Made by a program: the position numbers and the translations under genes. DNA of 35,032 bases, taken from IMG/VR virus record IMGVR_UViG_3300025759_000301, positions 1-35,032 of that record; one strand, written 5' to 3'. The stretch comes from a virus. The notes under the pieces were generated by a model. The model ran no database searches and was not told where the DNA came from. It was given only the letters and a program-made list of their open reading frames with translations. Within the stretch, counting starts at the first letter, position 1. The number at the start of each line of letters is the position of its first letter. Shown here piece by piece: positions 1 to 6,920 of the stretch.

Positions 1-45
1 TGTTTTGTCACCTATGCGACGTGTCTCAGCGACTGTCTGCGACAT
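1..45 (-). CDS. Metallophosphoesterase, 5' fragment (left copy)
   Basis: This is the amino-terminal start of the gene found complete at the right end of the window. The ATG at 43-45 begins MSQTVAETRR and the frame runs off the left edge. A longer form would begin at the TTG at 73-75. It overlaps the stop of the small membrane protein upstream, as in the right-hand copy. Confidence 0.8.
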   Translation of the reverse strand, partial: MSQTVAETRRIGDKT

Positions 46-217
46 CCACAACGGCTTGTGAGATAATGTAGGCAATCGCCACTGCGGCCATCGGCCACGT
101 CAGTTCGACTGCTCCGGTTGTAGCCGCAGCGCCCACGGCAGCGGTGACGGCCAGTTTCCGCGAGGCCGCTTTACCAGCAACCCCCTTAACCAGCGATTTA
201 ATCGTCCCAATATTCAT
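26..217 (-). CDS. Small two-helix membrane protein, holin candidate
   Basis: A 63-residue protein with a basic amphipathic N-terminus (residues 1-20, several Lys/Arg) followed by two small-residue-rich hydrophobic stretches at about 21-37 and 41-57 and a short polar tail. Size and topology fit a class II holin or another small phage membrane protein, but no specific family is recognised. It overlaps the preceding coiled-coil gene by 4 bases (ATGA) and its stop overlaps the metallophosphoesterase start, so it belongs to the tail end of the late unit. The endolysin is far away at the other end of that unit, so a lysis role is inferred only. The copy at the right end differs at two residues (Gly15 to Asn and Ile52 to Phe). 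Confidence 0.75.
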   Translation of the reverse strand: MNIGTIKSLVKGVAGKAASRKLAVTAAVGAAATTGAVELTWPMAAVAIAYIISQAVVDVADSR

Positions 218-426
218 GCCTCTACAAGCTCCTCTACGGCCTCCGCAGTTACAGCGCCATTCTCACTCGATTCCTCGTCCAACACGCTCTGTAGGGCCGT
301 TATAGCGCCGTTCTGACGCTGTATGAGTGCGGTTAGTTCGGTTACGCGATTCTGGGCTACCTGTAGCTCCTCAAACGCCTTCTGCTGCTCTTCTTGGATC
401 TGCTCTTTACGTTCTAATACTGTCAT
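214..426 (-). CDS. Small coiled-coil protein
   Basis: A 70-residue, Glu/Gln-rich protein. Residues 5-50 have heptad-like spacing (LERKEQIQEEQQKAFEELQV, then further Leu/Val positions), predicting one long coiled coil. There is no signal peptide or membrane segment. It lies between two small membrane proteins and overlaps the next gene by an ATGA. A role in holding a membrane partner or as an accessory lysis component is possible, but nothing in the sequence proves it. Confidence 0.7.
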   Translation of the reverse strand: MTVLERKEQIQEEQQKAFEELQVAQNRVTELTALIQRQNGAITALQSVLDEESSENGAVTAEAVEELVEA

Positions 427-428
427 TG

Positions 429-686
429 CTAACCTCGCTGGTTATGGTGTTGTAGTAAGCCCTCCATCCGCGCTTGGGCGCGTAGGAGTTCGTTGAGTAA
501 CTCGTTGGTATGATCTAATTTCTGCGCTACGGCTCGCATCTCTGCTGCGGCATCTGATCCGTTGCCGTTGCCATTTTTTCCGGCCAACTTTGTCAGCACA
601 TATGCCGTGATCGCACCACCGCCCAATCCACCACCACCTGTCGTCAACAACATCGTTACAGGATCACTGCCCGGTTCCATTGCCAA
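429..686 (-). CDS. Single-pass membrane protein with coiled-coil tail
   Basis: An 85-residue protein. A short N-terminus is followed by a glycine-rich hydrophobic helix at about residues 10-35, an Asn/Gly linker (KNGNGNGSD), and an amphipathic C-terminal helix from about 45 to 80. One membrane helix with a helical tail resembles some small phage holins and pinholins, and equally many unassigned late-gene membrane proteins. It is spaced 2 bases from the coiled-coil gene downstream and abuts the basic protein gene upstream. Confidence 0.7.
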   Translation of the reverse strand: MAMEPGSDPVTMLLTTGGGGLGGGAITAYVLTKLAGKNGNGNGSDAAAEMRAVAQKLDHTNELLNELLRAQARMEGLLQHHNQRG

Positions 687-974
687 TTACCATTTAGTTT
701 TGTGTGACCAATATCTTGCCGATAATTTTGACGGCCTTGAATCTTGCGCGTTATGGCGAGCGTAATAGCTCTTTCTACGCGCCTTTTCCTTAGCTGTTTT
801 GGGGTTTTTACCTGCGCCTTTTACGCCCTGTTGCCCAAAACGTATCGTCTTGACCTGCCCACCCGATTTAGCTACTACGACGTGTGATTTAGTCGGATGG
901 TTGGGTGTTCTCTTAGGTTTATTGTAACCAGATACACCTACTCGCGCTAGTCTGGGATCTTTCTTTGCTGGCAT
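687..974 (-). CDS. Conserved basic late protein
   Basis: A 95-residue, strongly basic protein (Lys/Arg throughout, few acids). It begins MPAKKDPRLARVGVSGYNKP and has a central VKTIRFGQQGVKGAG-type stretch and a C-terminal KARRKSYYARH stretch. I recognise this pattern from small unassigned proteins of marine tailed phages, where function is unknown; nucleic-acid binding is a reasonable guess from charge. Its ATG overlaps the stop of the preceding 39-residue gene (TAATG), indicating translational coupling. Confidence 0.85.
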   Translation of the reverse strand: MPAKKDPRLARVGVSGYNKPKRTPNHPTKSHVVVAKSGGQVKTIRFGQQGVKGAGKNPKTAKEKARRKSYYARHNAQDSRPSKLSARYWSHKTKW

Positions 975-1093
975 TAGCGCCCCCTGCGCGATTTAGCCTT
1001 GGGCTTGGCCTTGGCTTTCTTCTTCCGGGCCTTTGCTGCTGCCTTCATTCCAGCTGCTGTATATGGGTATTTCTTGCCGCCTACGTTTGGCAT
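974..1093 (-). CDS. Very small lysine-rich protein (39 aa)
   Basis: This short gene reads MPNVGGKKYPYTAAGMKAAA and then a run of Lys/Ala/Arg ending in RRGR. It fills the gap between its neighbours exactly: its ATG comes one base after the stop of the upstream membrane-protein gene and its TAA overlaps the ATG of the next gene. An AGGAAAGG-like ribosome site precedes it. The VGGKKYPYT start is a pattern I associate with small proteins of marine phages. Function is unknown; the charge suggests DNA or RNA binding. Confidence 0.85.
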   Translation of the reverse strand: MPNVGGKKYPYTAAGMKAAAKARKKKAKAKPKAKSRRGR

Positions 1094-1094
1094 G

Positions 1095-1538
1095 TTACTG
1101 GCCTTTCCTTTTAGGGTTATCTGCGTTGCTTGTAATTACATCGTCACCGCGCTTGACCGTCACATTACCGCCCTCTACGTCAACACTCATGGGTGGCTCC
1201 GCTTTGTCGAGACGGTCGAGTTTCTCGATCAGCTTGTTGATGACCGCGAACTCCGGTTTCTCTTCTTTGGGCGCTGCTCCAGATATGTTACTAAGCATAG
1301 AGATCAACGCTGTTAGTGATGATCCCAACAGCCCCATCACAGCTGCTATTTTCGCCTCTTCCAGATACAGGCTGGCTACTACGCCGATCACCACAATGGA
1401 TGTGATGTAGGGTAGCCCGTGCTTGCCGATACTTTTCCCAGCTACATCTTTGGCGGTCGATTGCGCTTCTAACCGCTGTAGCTCTGCGCGTATCTCTGCT
1501 TTGTAATAATCGAGACTGCGCTTCTCTTCGTCCGTCAT
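1095..1538 (-). CDS. Membrane protein with two central helices
   Basis: A 147-residue protein: charged amphipathic helix (1-40), two hydrophobic segments (about 43-59 and 63-83), a second charged helical part around 95-110, and a polar C-terminus. It overlaps the upstream 73-residue membrane protein by 4 bases. The topology could suit a holin or a membrane-anchored accessory protein. No named family is recognised. Confidence 0.8.
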   Translation of the reverse strand: MTDEEKRSLDYYKAEIRAELQRLEAQSTAKDVAGKSIGKHGLPYITSIVVIGVVASLYLEEAKIAAVMGLLGSSLTALISMLSNISGAAPKEEKPEFAVINKLIEKLDRLDKAEPPMSVDVEGGNVTVKRGDDVITSNADNPKRKGQ

Positions 1539-1756
1539 TGACCCTCGCCAAAATAAAATCCCAACACTGTCCCGTAGATACCGATCAGCACTGTTGCGTC
1601 GATCTGGTTAGTCACCACCGTCTCGTAGACAACCAACCCCGTCAACGATATGCCGATAAGCTGGCGTATCGCCTGTTTGCTCACCCAACTTGCGCGACCG
1701 TTACTGCCGCTTTTATGCTGCGTAGGAGTAGACCCCTGCGGCATCACCTCGCTCAT
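1535..1756 (-). CDS. Small membrane protein, holin-like
   Basis: A 73-residue protein with a polar N-terminus of about 28 residues, then two hydrophobic stretches (about 30-50 and 53-70) separated by a short polar turn, ending GFYFGEGQ. Small proteins of this layout with a terminal GxxxGFYFG-type helix are frequent in marine phages. A holin role is plausible but unproven. It overlaps both neighbours by 1-4 bases. Confidence 0.78.
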   Translation of the reverse strand: MSEVMPQGSTPTQHKSGSNGRASWVSKQAIRQLIGISLTGLVVYETVVTNQIDATVLIGIYGTVLGFYFGEGQ

Positions 1757-2106
1757 TAGGCTGCGCTACTCCACGGAGCGGACATCTCTCTGGGTGCGCT
1801 TGCACGCGCCTGTAGCTGTGCCTCTAAGCCCGCTTGCTGCTCTTGCCCCCATGCAGTGAACTGATCCACTGCGTGTTGTGGAAGACCCGTTAGCGCATCG
1901 AAAGCGGTAAAATCAGCGGCTGTTACATCGCTGAGATCAATGGACACCCACGGATCTGTAGAAGCCACCTCTCCTGTGTCCGTGTCAGTGGCTTTTGCGA
2001 TACATACTACGGCACTTATGCAATCAGTCTGCACGCTGCCGTCACCGAGCGTTTCGGTACCGACGCGAATGCGGTCTGTGATAGTGAGGTCGTGTTGGAT
2101 CGCCAT
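1756..2106 (-). CDS. Small fibre-associated protein, unknown
   Basis: A 116-residue, acidic, mostly beta-predicted protein with no membrane segment. The N-terminal half carries alternating polar and hydrophobic strands, and the DVTAADFTAFDALTG and AVDQFTAWGQEQQA stretches look like a short helical end. It lies directly after the tail-fibre gene. Small proteins in this place are often fibre chaperones or assembly factors, but there is no diagnostic motif. Confidence 0.75.
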   Translation of the reverse strand: MAIQHDLTITDRIRVGTETLGDGSVQTDCISAVVCIAKATDTDTGEVASTDPWVSIDLSDVTAADFTAFDALTGLPQHAVDQFTAWGQEQQAGLEAQLQARASAPREMSAPWSSAA

Positions 2107-2118
2107 TGTCTATTCTCC

Positions 2119-4347
2119 TTATGCCGCTTCTAATGCGGCTACTTTGGTTTCAAGGGTTTCGATTTTTGTGATTGCTTCTTGTAGTGCGGCTGTTAGTAAC
2201 GGTACCAGCTTGCTCTGGTCGATGCCTTGATACTCTGGGTTGCCCTCATCGTCCACAGCATCTTTCTCGCCAGTAATAGCTTCTGGCACAATGTCAGACA
2301 CCTCATGCGCCACAAACCCGTCGACTGTTTGATCAGCGTTTGATATGAAATTAAAACGTGAGGGTTTGAGCGATTTGATGCGCGTGATGCCGTCTGTGAT
2401 TTCTGTAATATTTTCTTTGATGCGATAGTCTGAAGAGGTGTTGTAAGCAGTAGCCGACCCTGTATATGTAATAGAGCCGACTTCGGTAGATCCGTTAATA
2501 TCAAAACGAATAAAACGAGTGCCTGCAGTAGCACCCGCAGATTGAAGCGTGGCAACATTGTTTCCTGCAGCGGCTTGAGCAGTAATGATGCCAAAGGCAG
2601 ACGTAGCGCCCACAAGCAGATTGCCGCTCGTATCAACCGAAAGACGGGTGGCACTATTTTTCAAATCATAAATATAAAACGCCCCATTACCACCTAATCC
2701 ACCAGAATTAGAACTTCGACCCACTTGCCACGCATCGTCGCCAGCAACATTCCCGCCAAAGTTAATATATTGATATTGAGCGGCTCCAGTATCTCGGCCA
2801 ATTTGAATTACGCCGCCACCCGAAGTCGTCTCAACGTGTAACTTTGACTCTGGCGATTCCGTGCCTATGCCGACGCGATTATTGGAATTGGTAAGCGTCA
2901 TAACTGTTAAATTGCCACCATCAATAAATTGCAAATGGTCAGCAGATCCACCGTAGGAAATTTTGAAAACGTTGCTGTTATTGCCTAATCGGATTGCCGT
3001 TGCATTGCCACTGCCTGTATTTGTAACTCCTCGTTTCAATTCTAACAGAACGTCTGACGCACCCGTATACGGCGTAGCACCTTCGGCTATTAAATTCAGC
3101 AGACCTGTTGGCGAGTCTGTGCCGATGCCGACGTTGCCGTTCCCTAAAAACGTAGTTTTTATTACTCCACCAGTACCTCGGATATATAACGGATCGGCCT
3201 GTATAGACAACTGGACAGTTGCAGATTGCGCGTCATTTAGCGCGGAAAGTCTCAGATCGCCGCTACCGCCAACTACGCTAAAGTTCTCGTTTGCAGCTGG
3301 TTTTACGGTCAATGGGCCATGTGGCGAGGTTGTATTGATGCCGACGCGATCTGCTGACGCATCAACGAAGAGGGTGTCGGTGTCTACAGCGAAGTCACCG
3401 TTATCTATTTTCATCGCCAGAGAACCGTCACTATACCAAAAATGGTCTCCGCTGCCGAAATAATACGACTCGTCTGACCCTAATGATGAGCCGTTATAGA
3501 TTCCACTGTAATTAGCGTCAGAATAAAATTTAACTTTTGCGGTGTTGCTTCCTATTTCCGCTCCACCGTTGCCAGAGATTAAGCCGCTGAACGTTGCCGT
3601 GCTGCCGCTGATCGTACCGCCAGTGACGTTGCCGCTGATATTTCCCGTGACATCGCCTGTTAGGTTGCCTGTGACGTTACCTGTCACGTTCCCTGTCAAT
3701 GCACCACTTACGCCACCTGTAGCTGTAATGAGGCCAGTTACGCCTAATGTGCCGCCCATAAGCGCATTACGGCTTAGATGCAGGTCACGGGGGCGTGTAG
3801 CACCACTCGCGCCAATGTCGTAAGTCGCATCCGTGAATATGAGGTTGCTGGTGATGGTGCTGTTGACCGTGAGAGTGTCGGCACTAGAGTCACCAATGGT
3901 AGTATTACCGTTGAGCGTTATGCCACCCGTTAGCGTCAGTGTGCCGCCGATGGTGACGTTGTTAGTGACCGTTACATCATCGACAAACAAGTTCGCCCAA
4001 CGCACGCCCGTTGTTCCCAGATCGTCCGTCGAGTCTGTGTCAGATACGATATTACCGCCCGACGTTATGCCAGCAGAAGCCGTTACAGCGCCCGTAGACT
4101 CAAACGTGCCAGAGAGGGCCAGATTGTTGATGCGGTTGCTGCCCGTTGCGTCAGCGAGGTTGCGCGAGGCGTCTATGACCAGCGCCTTCGATGCAGTAGC
4201 TTGCCCTGCCGTCACGCCCAAGTTCGTTGCGTCCAGCCCACCGTTGATGGCGCTGCTGGTCAGCAAGTTATCGAACTCGTTGTTCAGCTGGGCGGCTGTA
4301 AGGATCGCGCCGCTGGCAAATGTATGTACTCTTGATACGGTTCCCAT
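2119..4347 (-). CDS. Tail fibre with C-terminal S74 self-cleaving chaperone
   Basis: A 742-residue receptor-binding fibre. The N-terminus (MGTVSRVHTFASGAILTAAQ) resembles virion-anchoring ends of phage fibres. Residues near 220-250 hold GNVTGN-type repeats, and the middle consists of repeated strand-rich units with recurring VGIGTDSPTG-like turns. The last 105 residues are an intramolecular chaperone of the Peptidase_S74 / endosialidase family, which folds the trimer and then cuts itself off. The SSDYRIKENI motif carries the expected catalytic Ser (about 639) and Lys (about 644), and the domain ends in a leucine-zipper-like coiled coil. Cleavage is predicted just before that Ser, giving a mature fibre of about 638 residues. 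Its ATG overlaps the stop of the preceding internal-protein gene by one base. Confidence 0.93.
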   Translation of the reverse strand: MGTVSRVHTFASGAILTAAQLNNEFDNLLTSSAINGGLDATNLGVTAGQATASKALVIDASRNLADATGSNRINNLALSGTFESTGAVTASAGITSGGNIVSDTDSTDDLGTTGVRWANLFVDDVTVTNNVTIGGTLTLTGGITLNGNTTIGDSSADTLTVNSTITSNLIFTDATYDIGASGATRPRDLHLSRNALMGGTLGVTGLITATGGVSGALTGNVTGNVTGNLTGDVTGNISGNVTGGTISGSTATFSGLISGNGGAEIGSNTAKVKFYSDANYSGIYNGSSLGSDESYYFGSGDHFWYSDGSLAMKIDNGDFAVDTDTLFVDASADRVGINTTSPHGPLTVKPAANENFSVVGGSGDLRLSALNDAQSATVQLSIQADPLYIRGTGGVIKTTFLGNGNVGIGTDSPTGLLNLIAEGATPYTGASDVLLELKRGVTNTGSGNATAIRLGNNSNVFKISYGGSADHLQFIDGGNLTVMTLTNSNNRVGIGTESPESKLHVETTSGGGVIQIGRDTGAAQYQYINFGGNVAGDDAWQVGRSSNSGGLGGNGAFYIYDLKNSATRLSVDTSGNLLVGATSAFGIITAQAAAGNNVATLQSAGATAGTRFIRFDINGSTEVGSITYTGSATAYNTSSDYRIKENITEITDGITRIKSLKPSRFNFISNADQTVDGFVAHEVSDIVPEAITGEKDAVDDEGNPEYQGIDQSKLVPLLTAALQEAITKIETLETKVAALEAA

Positions 4348-6920
4348 TAGTTGCCCCTGTTACCCTGTGTGCGTCCTAATCTGGACAATAAAGTCTCACG
4401 TTCTTGTGCTCGTTCGCCACCGCTTTGCGCTCTTTCTGTCATTGCTCCAGCTTGCAGCAATGCACTCAGCGTTGACTGCTGCTCTCTTGACATAGTTTCT
4501 TGCACAATATTCTGTAGCTTTTCTAGTGCTGTAACTGTCTCGGTTACATCTCTTGGAGTTACATCACGCTCTGATTTACCAGTTCTTTCGGCGGCTAACT
4601 TTCTCAATCCCTTATACCTGTCGGCAACACTCTGCCTTGCTTTTCCAGCCGCTTGACCAACTCGTGAGCTACCTGCTAAAACTGCGTCCAACGCCCCCGT
4701 AGCCTTATCTTTTAACAACCTAACGCCATCTGGAGAATATAGGTAACTCAATGCCATGCCGCCAAAACGAGGGCTAAACTGCGCCAATGATATAGGTGTC
4801 AATAACCCGCCCATTAAGTTGTAACCAAGCAACCCTCGTCCAAGCTGGCTTATCTCTGATCGAACAACAAGGCCGTCACCAAATAGTGGACGCATACTGT
4901 AACCCAACACCTTGGGTATAAGATATGGGTTATTCGTTTCATCTGCGAGCCTCTGCAAGTTGGCAAAAGAAAGCTCACTCTCATTGTCACCAAACGCCTT
5001 GAGGACAGACCGTAACACCTGCTGCGGATCCCCCGACTGTCTGATAACCTCAAAATCTGTATCGCCAAACTTGCGCTGTGGATCTTTTATGCCCAACGTC
5101 TGCCCAATCAACCTCATGCGGTTGGTGTAGTCTTCGTATTGGGCCATTGCTTGTTGGTAAAAATTAGCATTGGGGCTGGAGGTTCTTCCAAGCACTTGTT
5201 CTGCTTGCGGCGTTTCGTATGACTTAATGATGGTTTCATAGATCATGTCGCGCAGTTGCTGTAGGGCAGCTTGAGCAGTTTTGGTTACGCCCGCATCTTT
5301 AGCATCATCTACTGCTCTTTTAGACAGATCTAAATCGTATACTTTTTTGCCGTCATTGTTTAAGATGTTTTCAAATGCTTCCCTTATGGCCCCCGGATTC
5401 TCCATCAACCTTACTATTTCGCCGCCCTCATCTAATATAACTTCGTACTTAGTGGGGGCATCAGTCTGCGGTGCTGTGATAATTTGTCCATCTGCGCGAA
5501 TATTTGTAACTGCTGGATCTTCTTGGGCTACTTGTTTTATGCGTACTCCATACCTACTTAAATCGCCACCCTTATTAAATCTTTGTATTATTTGAGATTT
5601 AAGGCCGGGCATATCGACATCTATTTCGTCCATCTTGAGGGCTGTTCTGGCTTCTTTAGACGCCCCTTGCATTTTCTCTTGATACTTCTTTGTTGCCTTA
5701 GTTAGCTCGTCTAAAACGTCTTCACCAACCGCTCTGCCGGGTTCCGGCTTTTTGTTTACAACATCCAACATTACTTGGCGAAAACTTTGGTCACTCAGCT
5801 TACTGTAGTCAATAACTTTCTGTATTACATTCTGACCCAAACCTGTGGTAAACCCAAACCACGCAGAAATCAGCCCATCAAACACACTGCCAGCTTTTAC
5901 AGGTTCAGCCCTGCCGCCCGACACGGCTTTAATGCCTTCAGTGCTTACCTCTTCTACCTTTTCTATACCTCTTCTCAGCGCGTCGTAAGCCTGCTCGCGT
6001 GTAACTCCCTTGACCGTATCAGTTACACCGCCCATCACCTCTCTAAACCTATCAACAAACCCCGGAGCAAACTCAGTTGCACCTTCAACGGCGTCAGTTA
6101 CATCGTCTATGGCTGCCTTGGCTTTGCTACCTTCATACTTTACCCTTAACGGCTCTACGACGAATCTATTGCCAGCTTTCATGCCAACGCCCAACCCAAA
6201 CTTGCCAGCCTTCAAACCGGCCTTGGCTGTGCCTTTTGTAACTGCTTTCGCTGCTCTGTAACCAGCCTTTGGCACAACCAATGTCGGGTCTAATGCTTGC
6301 GCCGTAGCACCAACGCGCTCGGCTGCTTTTGCTACACTGGCAGCTGCTCCACCAGCATCAGTTCCACCAACTGCTCTTGCTGCTCGGCCTACGCCCCGTG
6401 CGCCCAGTGACGCACCTTTAGCAGCTACGGATGTGCCACCAGCCAACATGCCCAAGATGTCGAGGGGGCGCTCTTGTATCCCGCGCCCGGTAAACTCAAA
6501 CTCATCGCCCACCTTATCGAAGCCAGCCGACTCAGCTATACCTCGACCTAATTTCTCGGCTACACGCTTATTTTCTGGGCTAATATCTGTTCCAAGTGCC
6601 AACTCAGCCGCACCTGCTGCACCTCGACCCAGCGCCTCTGCTGTATCCAGCGGGTTCATTACTGCTGTAGCTAAGTCTTCAGCAATAGCCCCTGCACTGG
6701 ACGGCAGGTTGCCCAGCGTCTTGAGGATGTTGAACCCCTCTTCTGGGTCGTAGGCAAACGTAGCTCTGTCATCCTCTTCAGATACACGCACATCCAGTTC
6801 ATTGCCATACTTTTCGGCAAACTCCAACCCTAACGATTCGCTATTGCGGTTGGCAAACTCTGGCTTGGCTTTCTTTACTGCTTCACCAAGCTCGATGTAT
6901 GTATTAAACCTATATGCCAT
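4347..6920 (-). CDS. Large internal virion (ejection) protein
   Basis: An 857-residue protein in the place of podovirus ejection proteins, between the tail genes and the fibre. Residues 1-70 are charged. Residues about 95-270 are an unusually Ala/Gly-rich tract with alternating hydrophobic helices (AAKGASLGARGVGRAARAVG and similar), such as could insert in or cross a membrane. The rest is long amphipathic helix. No enzymatic motif was found. By position it should be a T7 gp15/gp16- or P22 gp16-like protein that leaves the particle during DNA delivery. Sequence-level homology cannot be judged here. Confidence 0.8.
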   Translation of the reverse strand: MAYRFNTYIELGEAVKKAKPEFANRNSESLGLEFAEKYGNELDVRVSEEDDRATFAYDPEEGFNILKTLGNLPSSAGAIAEDLATAVMNPLDTAEALGRGAAGAAELALGTDISPENKRVAEKLGRGIAESAGFDKVGDEFEFTGRGIQERPLDILGMLAGGTSVAAKGASLGARGVGRAARAVGGTDAGGAAASVAKAAERVGATAQALDPTLVVPKAGYRAAKAVTKGTAKAGLKAGKFGLGVGMKAGNRFVVEPLRVKYEGSKAKAAIDDVTDAVEGATEFAPGFVDRFREVMGGVTDTVKGVTREQAYDALRRGIEKVEEVSTEGIKAVSGGRAEPVKAGSVFDGLISAWFGFTTGLGQNVIQKVIDYSKLSDQSFRQVMLDVVNKKPEPGRAVGEDVLDELTKATKKYQEKMQGASKEARTALKMDEIDVDMPGLKSQIIQRFNKGGDLSRYGVRIKQVAQEDPAVTNIRADGQIITAPQTDAPTKYEVILDEGGEIVRLMENPGAIREAFENILNNDGKKVYDLDLSKRAVDDAKDAGVTKTAQAALQQLRDMIYETIIKSYETPQAEQVLGRTSSPNANFYQQAMAQYEDYTNRMRLIGQTLGIKDPQRKFGDTDFEVIRQSGDPQQVLRSVLKAFGDNESELSFANLQRLADETNNPYLIPKVLGYSMRPLFGDGLVVRSEISQLGRGLLGYNLMGGLLTPISLAQFSPRFGGMALSYLYSPDGVRLLKDKATGALDAVLAGSSRVGQAAGKARQSVADRYKGLRKLAAERTGKSERDVTPRDVTETVTALEKLQNIVQETMSREQQSTLSALLQAGAMTERAQSGGERAQERETLLSRLGRTQGNRGN

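Larger units (their letters stand above)
1..301. repeat. Terminal redundancy, left copy
   Basis: Positions 1-301 match 34732-35032 with a constant offset of 34,731. Four substitutions separate the copies: 64 (t/a), 104 (t/c) and 174-175 (cc/tt). The repeat contains the start of the metallophosphoesterase gene, the whole small membrane-protein gene and part of the coiled-coil gene. The overlap shows that the unit closes on itself. The mismatches argue against a strict packaged direct terminal repeat and for reads from slightly different genomes around a circular or permuted map. Confidence 0.95.
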
